The notes under the pieces: generated by a model
What the model saw: only the letters and a program-made list of their open reading frames with translations
The model's database searches: none
What the model was told of the DNA's origin: nothing
Program-made: the position numbers and the translations under genes
Shown here: positions 1 through 11,284 of the stretch, one piece after another
How the letters are laid out: each line of letters starts with the position of its first letter
Position numbering within the stretch: the first letter of the stretch is position 1
DNA from: Begonia masoniana
Taxonomy: Eukaryota; Streptophyta; Magnoliopsida; Cucurbitales; Begoniaceae
Direction: 5' to 3'
Length of the DNA stretch: 64,000 nt
Assembly: GCA_022432975.1 (NCBI GenBank)
Contig: CM039511.1
Coordinates: forward strand, 18,936,557-19,000,556

Positions 1-2381
1 AACAAATCAAATCAGAAATTTAAACTAACTCTTAAAGCTTTTTAAAACAATTCATAAAAACAATTTAAAATCAACACTATTAAAACAGTAAAGCTATTTA
101 AAACATTTATCAAATTGCACAAGGGCAGACCGGAAAGCCAGAGGAAAATGAAAAAGCAGCATCATTTGATGTAGGCGCTGCACAAATGCAGCGCCGATCG
201 TGCATTGTGCAGCGACCAATCGCTGCACATTGCAGAGCCGTCGCTGCACTTTGCAGCGCCCAGTCGCTGCATTTGACAGCGGACCAAATTTCTCTAATGG
301 AATCCGAGATTCCAGAGAGCAAAAACATAATTCATTCTAGCATTCATTATTCAATCCAAGTCTAGACATCTCATATAAATTAAACAACTCAAAAACCACA
401 TTCATAAACTTCACGCATCTTCATCCCGCCGACCTCGAACGTATTTGTAAAACGAAATAACAGGGGCCAGTCCCTGAAATAAAGAACTGCCGGGTTATGT
501 TTAAACCTAAACAAACTACTCCTGTTTTTGAAATATACCAAAACGAGTTCTTAATTTGCAGTTCCAAAACATTTCAAAAACTCACAATATAAACCTATCA
601 GATATACAGAACCAGACATCTATAGTTCATTATACATACCATAGTATCCATAAAATTCCCCAAATACTTACACAGACGTCCCAAGGGTCAAAAAGCACCG
701 ACTGCTCAGCACACTACAGCGGGCCATTCTTCGTCTAAACGCAATCATACGTCAGGCGGGAACGTCGGCCTCACCGTCAATGTCACCTACACACAGACAC
801 ATATGAGCTAAAAGGCTCGTAAATTCTACGTAAATGCAGAGGCGGTGCAGTGCATATTGGAGTTCAGAAAATCATGCATAACGGAGCGTCCAGACAGTTA
901 TCAACGAGATCTCATACACATAACATGAAGAGGCCCATCAGCTGGTCGGTTAGACTACCCTGTTGCGGTTAGAGGAGGGGGTACACGCTTACAACCACGT
1001 ACAGCCGTGCCTGAGCCACCTGACGTGACAATCGACAACAGAGTACGTTCATTAATTACAGTACATGAGTGCGGTATGGCCAGACCCCAATCGGTCGCAC
1101 AATAGTCTGAGCCCCCCATGGCTGGCCACATCGATTTTCAGAAAACATCGTGCGCTGCAGAAATTTGTTTTCATGCAAAGTTAAACTCGTGTTGCATGAA
1201 AACGTTCAAATACTATAAACAAACAATCAAGTACCAGTAAGGAGGACAGTTAAAAGAAAGAACCTACTAAACGCTACACCTAACAACCCAAACCAATATA
1301 ACTGTGAGACGAACAATCCTGTAAATCCTCGACGCGACATCGAAGTACGGTGTGAGGCCAATGTCCAGAGTAAAGCAAGAGGAACTTACCTTGGGTGCGA
1401 GGCACTTCAAGATCGGTCACGAGAGCGTTCGCCTGAAGCAAAACACGACATTCGGCCGTTAAAACCAATTGAGCTATTAAACAGAAAAAAAGGTACCAAT
1501 CAAAAAAATCTTAACTAAGGAACTTCCAATTTCTAATCCACTTCTGATTGAGCTATAAATTTGAGCATATTTACGCTCGGGCACCTCAATTCGACAATTT
1601 ACGAGTTTTTACCAAAAACCCGAAAATCCCTAATTTTGAATTTCACATTCGGTTTACATTCGTCCTATAACATCCAATACTATCCTAGTTTATATACTGG
1701 TAAAACACGATAAATTCTATTAATTAGTCGAAACCTATCGACATTTTTAACAAAACCTACCGAAAAACCCTAAACGTATCACTCACAAAACGAAATCCTA
1801 AGTCCGGAAACTATAGACTCATACAGGGTTCGTTGAGGAGAAAACGCGAAGAAACACGATCGATCGGAGGAAGAACAGAGCTTGGAATGAGGAATGCGTC
1901 GACGGCACAAAGGAGAGGAGTCTCTGTTAGTGGGCAACGAGAAGAAAGAGAGAAATGAAATTGAAGAGAAATGATTTTGGGCTAAATTATAATATGAATG
2001 GTAAATTACCAAATTCCCTTTCTTGAGTTATATATTTGTTTCGTCCTCGTTTCAGCTATAATCGGCCAAAAGATCGGATCTCCAAATCCTTACTTTTTCA
2101 CTAGGTCCAACTTATTATTGAGATTTAACAAAACTGTACGCTTCGCAATGTGGACTCATTTGCTATTTTACTAACACGGCTCTTTATATTCGATAGAGGT
2201 TATTACTCGGAATATTAGCGTTATCATTCTCAAAAATTTCATAATTTCCTAAAAATTCTTAAATCGTTAGGGATCTTAATGACGCTTTAGTTCAGAAAAC
2301 TGATTGATTGACCTATTTACAAGCGGTCATGCTAATAAGATTGAATAATATAATTATTATTTCCGTACAGAGGGTTAGTAA
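1..2381 (-). repeat. Near-full gypsy LTR copy, error-rich
   Basis: This stretch aligns along its length with the clean LTR at 8891-11284; position 1 corresponds to about 8960. Single-base insertions and deletions are dense throughout. It ends where a degraded form of the LTR boundary meets a pyrimidine-rich block matching the polypurine tract of the clean copy. The array of GCTGCA palindromes at 173-292 has about six units, against two or three in the other copies. The pattern of scattered one-base indels looks like unpolished long-read sequence rather than ordinary decay, but that is an inference. Confidence 0.75.
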
Positions 2382-3442
2382 TTCCCCCTCCATATTCCCA
2401 GAATTTGCCACAAAATTAAAATAATTACAAAGAACCAGGATATTTGTCTCATATCCGCTGTCGCTCCCACGTAGTTTCTTCACCTCGTGGTTTTCCGCAA
2501 TAGGACCTGGACTCGCGAACTCTTTGTTGTTGCACATACTTTTATGGAAATCTCAAAATAAGTACGGCCTCTACTCATCATGTCAAGGGTAGGCTGTTAT
2601 CCGATCTATTGTCGTCGCAAAGACATTCGGGGATAACTTTAAACATCTCCGAAGCATAAATACATGGAATACATCGTGGATAACTGTACATAGAAGCCGG
2701 GAAGCTGCGTCTATACGCCAACTTCCTGATCCTCTTCAAAATAGGAAGGGCCCCACAGAACGCGGGTTAGCTTACCCCTCCTTTCCAAATCTCGCAACGC
2801 CTTGAAAGGAGAAACCTGGAGATACACTCATCTCCTTCTCGAACTTTAGCTCTCTCCGCTAGTGTCCAGCATAGCCTTCTGCGGCTCTGAGCTACCTCCG
2901 AACGCTGTCGGGATAATGGCAAGTCTTCTCTGCAGTTTGCTGTTAGAACTCTGGACAACGATGCGGCCTCAGCCAAATAGGGGTTTTTCTCCAATAAAAC
3001 GGAGGACCTACACTTTCTACCCATACAACGCCATACGGAAGGCAATGCCAATAGTAGCCTGGAAGATGTTGTTGTACGAGAACTAAACCAGGGGTAAATA
3101 TCGGACCCACGAGCCCGAACTCCAGAACACAAGCTCTGAGCATATCAGTATTTGATTTGTCCTCTTGTCGACCATCAGTCTGGAGGGATGGAATTGCCGG
3201 ACTGAATTAAGCTGCGCCCCATAGCTCGGTGTAAGCTCTTCGACTTCGATGGGAATCCGGAGCTCTGTCTGAGACAAATAGAAAACTGGAACCCCATGAG
3301 TCTGACAATCCTTCAATTATAGCTCGGCGAGCTGATCCATAGACCGACGTAATATTCACAGGCAAAAAGTGAGCGACTTTGTCAATCGGGTCCACAGATA
3401 AACCAAATGCCGTCATGGCTCTCGTAGTCCTCGGGAGCCCAC
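2382..3442 (-). pseudogene. Duplicated, frameshifted pol 3' end (integrase-chromodomain part)
   Basis: This is a second copy of the segment 4337-5406, which encodes the integrase core C-terminal half and chromodomain of the gypsy polyprotein. Numerous one-base indels break every frame, so only short pieces of integrase can be read, for example the YGAQLNSVRQFHPS-like and LEFGLVGPIFTPGLV-like stretches. The copy ends abruptly at 3442, inside the region just after the first catalytic aspartate of integrase, where LTR sequence restarts. With the partial LTR that follows it forms a tandem duplication of about 1.96 kb. Confidence 0.8.
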
Positions 3443-4336
3443 AAAATCTTAACTAATGAACTTCCTAAAGTTCTAATCCAATTTATTGAGCTATAAATTT
3501 GAGCAATTTACGCTCGGCACCTCAATTCGCAATTTACGAGTTTTTCCCAAAAACCCGAAAATCCCTAATTTTTAACTTTTTCACAATTCGGTTTAAATTC
3601 GTCCTATAACATTCAATATATCCTTTATATCCTTAAACACGATAAATCTATTAATTACGAACCCTAAATCGACATTTTTAACAAAACCTAAACGAAAACC
3701 CTAAACGTATAACTCTACAAAAACGAAATCCTAAAGTCCGGAAACTATAGAATCATACCTAGGGTTACGATTGGAGGAGAAAACGCGAAGAACACGGATC
3801 GATCGGAGGAAGAACAGAGCTTGGAATGAGGAATGGCGTCGACGGCAAAGGAGAGGAGCTCTCTGGTTTCGTGGGCAACAGAGAAGAAATGAGAGAAATG
3901 AAATGAAGAAGAAATGATTTTGGCTAAATTTATAATATTGAATTGGTAAATTACCAAATTGCCCTTTCTTGAGTTTATATATTTGTTTCGTCCTTCGTTT
4001 CGCTAATCGGCCAAAGATTCGGATTCTCCAAATTTCCTTACTTTTCAATAGGTCCAACTTATTATTTGAGATTTAACAAAACTGTCCGTTCGCAATTTGG
4101 ACCTCATTTACTATTTTTACTAACACGGCCTTTATATTACGATAGAGGTTATTACTCGGAATATAGCGTTATCATTCCAAAAATTCTCATAATTTCCTTA
4201 AAAGTCCTATAAATCGTTAGGATCTTAATGACGCTTTCCGTTCATAAAACTGATTTGATTTGACATATTTACAAGAATGTCATTATATAATAAGATAATA
4301 ATATAATATTATTATTCCGTACAGCCGGGTATTACA
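3443..4336 (-). repeat. Partial gypsy LTR (first ~890 bp of the 3' LTR)
   Basis: Reading on the minus strand, the LTR starts with TGTAATACCC at 4336 and runs to about 3446, where it matches position 10390 of the intact LTR and then switches to pol sequence. Identity to 10390-11284 is high, with few indels, unlike the copy at 1-2381. It is the proximal part of the 3' LTR of the element, interrupted by the tandem duplication. Confidence 0.85.
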
Positions 4337-4348
4337 TTCCACCCTCCA
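4337..4348 (-). other. Polypurine tract of the gypsy element
   Basis: On the minus strand this reads as a purine run (GGAGGGTGGAA) directly before the TG of the LTR at 4336. This is the expected place and composition of the plus-strand primer for reverse transcription. Confidence 0.8.
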
Positions 4349-4376
4349 TATTCAGAATTTTGTCCACAAAATTAAA

Positions 4377-7300
4377 TCATACAAATAACTCAGGATATCT
4401 AGTCATCATATCCTGCTGTCGCTCCCACGTAGTTTCTTCCACCTCGTGGTTCCGCCATAGGACCTTGACTAGCGGAATCTCTTTGTTGTGCAATACTTTG
4501 ATGGAAATCTCCAAAATACGTATCGGCCTCTCCTCATATGTCAAGGTAGGCTGTATCTCGATCTCTGTAGTCTCCACGACATGCGATGGATCACGTAAAC
4601 ATCTCCGAAGCATACATACATGGAATACATCGTGGATACTTTCCATAGAAGCCGGAAGCTGCAGTCTATACGCCAACTTCCTGATCCTCTTCAAAATAGG
4701 AAAGGGCCCCACATAACGAGGGTTTAGCTTACCCCTCCTTCCAAATCTCGCAACGCCCTTGAACGGAGAAACCTTGAGATACACCTCATCTCCTTCTTCG
4801 AACTTTAGCTCTCTCCGCCTAGTGTCAGCATAGCTCTTCTGCCGGCTCTGAGCTACCTCGATACGCTGTCGGATAATGGCAATCTTCTCTGCCGTTTGCT
4901 GTAGAATCTCTGGACCAACGATGCTGGCCTCGCCAATCTCGTCCCAATATAACGGAGACCTACACTTTCGACCATACAACGCCTCATACGGAGCCATGCC
5001 AATAGTAGCCTGGAAGCTGTTGTTGTACGAGAACTCAACCAGGGGTAAATATCGGCTCCACGAGCCCTGAAACTCCAGCACACAAGCTCTGAGCATATCC
5101 TCAAGTATCTGATTTGTCCTCTCTGTCTGACCATCAGTCTGAGGATGGAATGCCGTGCTGAAATTAAGCTGAGTCCCCATAGCTCTGTGTAAGCTCTTCC
5201 AGAACTTCGATGTGAATCTCGGATCTCTGTCTGAGACAATAGAAACTGGAACCCCATGCAGTCTGACAACCTCCTGCACATATAGCTCGGCGAGCTGATC
5301 CATAGACGACGTCATCTTCACAGGCAAAAAGTGAGCCGACTTTGTCAATCGGTCCACAATAACCCAAATGCCGTCATGGCCTCTCGTAGTCCTCGGGAGC
5401 CCCACAATAAAATCCATGGAGATCTGCTCCCACTTCCACTCCGGAATCGGCAGTGGCAATAACGTTCCGGCCGGTCTCTGGTGCTCTGCCTTCACCTGTT
5501 GACATACTAAACAGGTCTCAACGTATTTGGCAACCTCCCTCTTCATGTTCGGCCACCAGAAGTGTTGTTTCAAATCCAGGTACATCTTGGTACTTCCCGG
5601 GTGCACAGAATATGCCGAAGAATGTGCCTCGGCCAATATCTCCTTCTTCAGATCCTCGTCGCTGGGCACGTACCACCTATGCCTGAACTTCAGAATACCA
5701 TCCTCCGACAAATGGAAATCCGACGAGTCTCCCAATGTCATGCTGGATCGAAGCTCCTCACACTCCGTATCATTCTGCTGAGCCTCACGTATCCGATCCA
5801 GAATAGTCGGCCTGAGAGAAATGTTGGTGAGCATACTGGACAACTCTGCCACTATCTCTACATCGAACCTCTCAATCTCAGACCGCAGCGTAACTGACAT
5901 CGCTGCTAATGAAGGTTGACTCGCAGAAGGCACTCTACTCAAAGCATCAGCTACCTTGTTCGCCTTTCCGGGATGGTACTTGATATCAAAATCATAATCT
6001 TTGACGAACTTAAGCCATCGTCTCTGTCGCATGTTCAGCTCCTTCTGTGTAAATAAGTACTTCAGGCTCTTGTAGTCAGAAAATATCTCGCACTGCTGCC
6101 CATACAAATAATGTCTCCATATCTTCAGTGCGAAGAACACAGCTGCTAACTCAAGGCCGTGCGTAGGGTAATTCTGCTCGTACGGCTTCAACTGCCGAGA
6201 AGCATATGCAATAACTCTCCCCTCCTGCATCAATACACAACCGAGTCCCACTCCAGATGCATCACAATAAATACTGTATCTGACACCTTCAACAGGTAAC
6301 GCCAGTACTGGAGCGGTGGTCAATCTCTGCTTTAACTCCATAAAACTATCATTACAAGCAGACGACCATATAAACCTCTCGTTCTTCCGAGTCAACCGTG
6401 AAAGAGGAAGTGCGATCTTCGAGAATCCCTCTATAAACTTCCGATAATAACCGGCCAATCCGAGAAATCCACGCACCTCACGTACGTTCTTCGGCTGTGG
6501 CCAATCTCTTACCACCTGTATCTTGCTCGGATCCACAGAAACTCCGTCCTGTGATATAATATGGCCAAGGAAGTTCACTCTGTCAAGCCAAAACTCGCAC
6601 TTCGAAAACTTTGGATACAGCTGGCGTTGACTCAGAATCTGTAAAACGATCCTCAGATATTCCTCGTGCTCTTCCTTCGTCTTAGAGTAAATCAAGATGT
6701 CGTCGATGAAAACCACCACAAACTTGTCCAGATACTCCTTGAAGACACGGTTCATCAGATCCATAAACGCTGCAGGGGCATTAGTAAGTCCAAAAGACAT
6801 GACAAGGAACTCATAATGCCTATACCTCGTTCGGAATGCCGTCTTCTGAATATCATCCCTCCGGACTTTCAGCTGATAATAACCCGAGCGTAGGTCGATC
6901 CTGGAAAATATTCGGGCACCCTGTAGCTGATCAAATAAGTCATCAATCCGGGGCAGTGGGTACTTATTCTTCACTGTGAGCTTATTCAGCTCCCTGTAAT
7001 CAATGCACATCCTGAGGGTCCCATCTTTCTTCTTGACAAACAGAACGGGCGCACCCCAGGGTGAAACACTGGGTCGAATAAATCCCTTCTCTAACAACTC
7101 GTCAAGCTGAGTCCTCAACTCTCTCAACTCAGCTGGTGCCAACCGATACGGGTTTTTAAACCTCGGCGCGAAGTTAGGATAAACATCAATAGTGAATTCA
7201 ATCTCCCGATCCGGCGGTAATCCGGGAAGATCATTAAGGAATATATGAGAGAACTCTCTGACAATAGGAATGTCGCTCGGCTTTTCTCCGTTGAGCAACT

Positions 7301-8477
7301 GACAATCAAATACAGAGGCCAAATAAATAGAGCACGCACCTTTGAACTGCTCGTTGACCTCCATAGAATAAGAAATAGGCGAGCTACTCAATCGGTTCAT
7401 CGCCTGATAAGAAAACTCGGCTTTCCCCGGGGGTCGGAAGGTCACTATCCCGGATCGACAGTCGATGGTGGCGAAGTGCTGCGCAAGCCAGTCCATCCCT
7501 AAGATAAGATCATACCGCTCTATGCTCATAACTATCAAACGAGCATAAAGGGTAATATCCCCCACTGAGATGACGTTGCCCTGGAGAATACGTTCTGACT
7601 GCATAAGCTCTCCAGAAGGCAGCATCACTCTATACTCGACCCCAGCTAACTCAGACTCTAGCCCCAATCTAGCCATGCATGCAGTCGATACGAAGGAGTG
7701 CGTAGCTCCTGTATCCATCAAAGTAAATACTGCAATGCCCATAAGTAAGATAGTACCTGCAATCACGGCAGGCTGAGCCTCATCATCTACGTCGCCAGGC
7801 TCGATAAATGCAAAAATCCTGGGCATAACCCTCCTCTGATCTCCACCCAACTGGTCTCGGCCAGGCTTCAGGCAATCTCTGACGTAATGGCCAAGTTCCC
7901 CATATCTAAAGCATCGGTTAGTGCCAACACGGCACTCACCACTGTGTTCCCTCTGACATATGGGGCACCACGGTATCTGAGAAGTCCCCTGTACTTGCTT
8001 CCCTTTACCCCGATCATTACCTCCCTCAAGAGGTCTCTTCACACCCCTCGGCTGCTGCTGGGGCTGCGCTCTAGGCTGCCCACCTCGGTTCTGCGACTGA
8101 GGTCGTATCTCACGGAAGAAGCCCTTAGCTGGCTCCCTCGGTCTAATACAAGTAGCTCTGGCAGCATCAATATCCAGAGCTCTGGCCGTGATGTCAGAAT
8201 AGGGCACATCAATAATACCTGACACAACGACATGCATCCGAATCTCCGAATTAAGTCCCTCCATAAATTGGTGCACCTTCTCCTCATTATCGCTAACAAG
8301 ACGAGGTGCAAATCTGGATAATGCCTCGAACTTCCGAATATAATCAGCAACCGAACCAGTCTGCTTCAGCTGCATAAACTCATTCCTCTTAGCCACTCGC
8401 ACAGTGCGGCTGGAATATTTGTCAAAGAACACGGTCTTAAACTGCTCCCACGTCATAATAGATACATCCGTCATCAC
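4377..8477 (-). pseudogene. Gypsy gag-pol polyprotein, open for 1366 codons but lacking an intact gag start
   Basis: The reading frame encodes most of gag and all of pol of a chromovirus. Domains in order: gag core (from residue 1); a zinc knuckle near residues 187-200 whose second cysteine is a tyrosine ([14 protein letters not shown]); aspartic protease with DTGATHSF near 253; reverse transcriptase with the FIDDIL active site near 590; RNase H with CDASG near 736; integrase with its HHCC zinc domain near 946-990; the DDE core with D near 1020, SDRDPRF near 1080 and [10 protein letters not shown] near 1111; and a C-terminal chromodomain (about 1306-1366, ending YPELFV). The chromodomain is known in the Tekay/Del clade to direct integration to particular chromatin. 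Upstream, an in-frame TAG near 8495 replaces a tryptophan codon and cuts this frame off from the gag N-terminus. Pol itself shows no stop, suggesting fairly recent activity. Confidence 0.92.
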
Positions 8478-8487
8478 CTTGATCGAA

Positions 8488-8728
8488 TCCCACTAGAAAC
8501 GGGCATCCATCGCTAAGTGAAAGGTAGCATAAGCCACCTTGCTCCCATTCCCTGAAACTTCTGCATGCCCTGGTTATTGGGAACTATCAAATCCTGGGCC
8601 CTCTGGTTCTCCCGATTCACTAAGTCCGTAATCTGTTGCGCTTGCCGGTCCATATGCTGAGACTGGCGATCTATCAACTCCGTAAATCGATCTAGCGCGT
8701 CATCTCTAGGATCCCTTCCTCGAGTCAT
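8488..8728 (-). pseudogene. N-terminal gag remnant of the gypsy element
   Basis: The start codon at 8728 opens a frame beginning MTRGRDPRDDALDRF, followed by a glutamine-rich stretch typical of the N-terminus of Tekay gag. After about 55 residues the sequence jumps straight to the region that normally lies about 70-80 residues further on, next to the motif continuing into the large frame. The central gag part is therefore deleted and the join is out of frame. A TAG near 8495 then separates it from the long frame. The assembled element could not make a normal capsid protein. Confidence 0.75.
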
Positions 8729-8874
8729 TCTTATAAAAATCCTATAAAAATCAAAACAATAATCCTAAGAAACAAAATCAAATCAAGCTATAAACAGACT
8801 TACAGTTGATGAAGGATGTCCGCGTAGTAGCTGTGCAGTCGAGCAGTCTACAGAACTGATTTTAAAACCCGGGA

Positions 8875-8886
8875 GCTCTGATACCA
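8875..8886 (-). other. Primer-binding site for initiator tRNA-Met
   Basis: The minus strand reads TGGTATCAGAGC, complementary to the 3' end of plant initiator methionine tRNA. It lies four bases inside the 5' LTR end at 8891. This fixes the orientation and the LTR boundary. Confidence 0.92.
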
Positions 8887-8890
8887 TAAT

Positions 8891-11284
8891 TGTAACATCC
8901 CTAAAACTGTACCCAATTTTACCCGTACTTTTTTTTTTATCCATATACTTGATTAAACTTTAAACGAGAACTAAATCGAAATCGGAAATTTAAATCCAAC
9001 TCTTAAAGCTTTTTAAAACAATCATAAAAACAATTAAAATAAAACTATTTAAAACAGTTAAAACTATTTAAAACATTTATCAAATCGCACAGGGGCAGAA
9101 CCGGAAAGCAGAGGAAAATGAAGCAGCGATCAGTCGCTGTAGGCGCTGCACAATGCAGCGCCCGATCGCTGCACTTTGCAGCGACCAAATTTCTCTATGG
9201 AATCCGAGATTCCAAAGAGCAAAAACACTAATTCATTTCTATGCAATTTCTCATTCCATCGACATTTATCATATAAACTTAAACCCAATCGAAAACCAAC
9301 ATTCATACACTCTCGCACCTTCATCCAGAACCGACTCGAACGTATTTAAAACGAAATACAGTTCCCTGAAAACGAACTGCGTGGTTATGTTTAAAACCTA
9401 AACAAATCCTCCTGTTTTTGAAATCTACCAAAACGATTATAAATTCAGTTCCAAAACATTTCAAAACATCACAATATAAACCTATCAGCTATACAGAACC
9501 AGACACCCTAATATGTTCATCTATACATACATATTATCCATTAAATCCCCCAAAATACTTACACAGACGTCCCCACGGGTCAAAACGCACCGACTGCTCA
9601 GCACACTCCCACGGGCCATTCTTCGTCAACTGCATCATACGTCAGGAGGAGGAACGTCGTCCTCACCTGGCTCAATGTCACCTACACCATACAGACACAC
9701 TATGAGCTAAAAGACTCAGTAAATTCTACGTAAATGCAGATGCGTGCAGTGCATATGGAGTTCAGAAATCATGCATAACAGAGCGTGCCAGATAGTATAT
9801 CACCGAGATCTCATCCCCCTAACCGAAGGGGGCCCATCCAGCGGTCGGACTACCCCGTGCTGTTAGAGGAGGGGGTACACGCTTACAACACGTACAGCCG
9901 TGCCTGAGCCCCACCTCGCGTGACCAGATAACAGATTACGTTCATTAATTACAGTACATGAGATGTGGTATTGGCCAGACCCTCAATCGGTCCGCACAAT
10001 AGATCTGAGCCCCCAATTTCTGGGCCACATCGGTTTTCAGAAAACATCGTGCGGTGCAGAAATTCGTTTTCATGCCAAGTTAAAATACGTGATGCATGAA
10101 CAGTTCAATATACTATAAACAAACAATCATATGTACCATCAGGACAGTAAAAGAAATAACCTACTAAACGTCTACACCTAACTACCCAACCAATATAACT
10201 TTACACGAACAATATTTTAAGATCCTCGACGCGACATCGAAATACGGTGTAGGCCAATCGGCCAGAGTAAGTCACGAGAACTTACCTTGGGCGGGCTGCA
10301 CTTCAAGCTCGGTCCACGAGAGTCGTTCTCCTGAAGCAAAACACGACATTCGTCGTTAAAACCAATTTGAGCTATTAAACGTCCAATCAACAAAACCTTA
10401 ACTAAGGAACTTCCTAAAGTTCTAATCCAATTTATTGAGCTATAAATTTGAGCAATTTACGCTCGGCACCTCAATTCGCAATTTACGAGTTTTTCCCAAA
10501 AACCCGAAAATCTCTAATTTTTAACTTTTTCACAATTCGGTTTAAATTCGTCCTATAACATTCAATATATCCTTTATATCCTTAAACACGATAAATCTAT
10601 TAATTACGAACCCTAAATCGACATTTTTAACAAAACCTAAATGAAAACCCTAAACGTATAACTCTACGAAAACCAAATCCTAAAGTCCGGAAACTATAGA
10701 ATCATACCTAGGGTTACGATTGGAGGAGAAAACGCGAAGAACACGGATCGATCGGAGGAAGAACGGAGCTTGGAATGAGGAATGGCGTCGACGGCAAAGG
10801 AGAGGAGCTCTCTGGTTTCGTGGGCAACAGAGAAGAAATGAGAGAAATGAAATGAAGAAGAAATGATTTTGGTTAAATTTATAATATTGAATTGGTAAAT
10901 TACCAAATTGCCCTTTCTTTAGTTTATATATTTCTTTCGTCCTTCGTTTCGCTAATCGGCCAAAGATTCGGATTCTCCAAATTTTTTTACTTTATCAATA
11001 GGTCCACTTATTATTTGAGATTTAACAAAACTGTCCGTTCGCAATTTGGACCTCATTTACTATTTTTACTAACACGGCCTTTACATTATGATAGAGGTTA
11101 TTACTCGGAATATAGCGTTATCATTCCAAAATTCTCATAATTTCCTTAAAAGTCCTATAAATCTTTAGGATCGTAATGACGCTTTCCGTTCGTGAAACTG
11201 ATTTGATTTGACATATTTACAAGAATTTCATTATATAATAAGATAATAATATAATATTATTATTCCGTACAGCCGGGTATTACA
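8891..11284 (-). repeat. 5' LTR of the gypsy element, 2394 bp
   Basis: On the minus strand the LTR starts TGTAATACCC at 11284 and ends GGGATGTTACA at 8891. It is followed on the right by AATTG, half of the target-site duplication. A nearly identical LTR truncated at its 5' end lies at 29565-31701 on the opposite strand. Palindromic GCTGCA...TGCAGC units lie at 9141-9184. The block containing ACTGAGTCTTTTAGCTCA and GTAGGTGACATTGA lies near 9660-9725. No host gene was seen in it. Confidence 0.92.

Larger units (their letters stand above)
1..11284 (-). mobile_element. Ty3/gypsy (Tekay/Del chromovirus) element, left end rearranged
   Basis: This is a near-complete LTR retrotransposon read on the minus strand. 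In order it has a 5' LTR (8891-11284), a primer-binding site (8875-8886), gag-pol (8728-4377), a polypurine tract (4348-4337) and a 3' LTR that starts at 4336. The LTRs begin TG and end CA. The C-terminal chromodomain puts it in the Tekay/Del chromoviruses. The left end is abnormal: a partial LTR (3443-4336) is followed by a second, error-rich copy of the pol 3' end and a near-full LTR (1-3442). The right flank is AATTG (11285-11289). The matching left flank is not next to this copy but at 31702-31706, inverted. The gag gene is broken, so the element is not autonomous as assembled. Confidence 0.9.
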
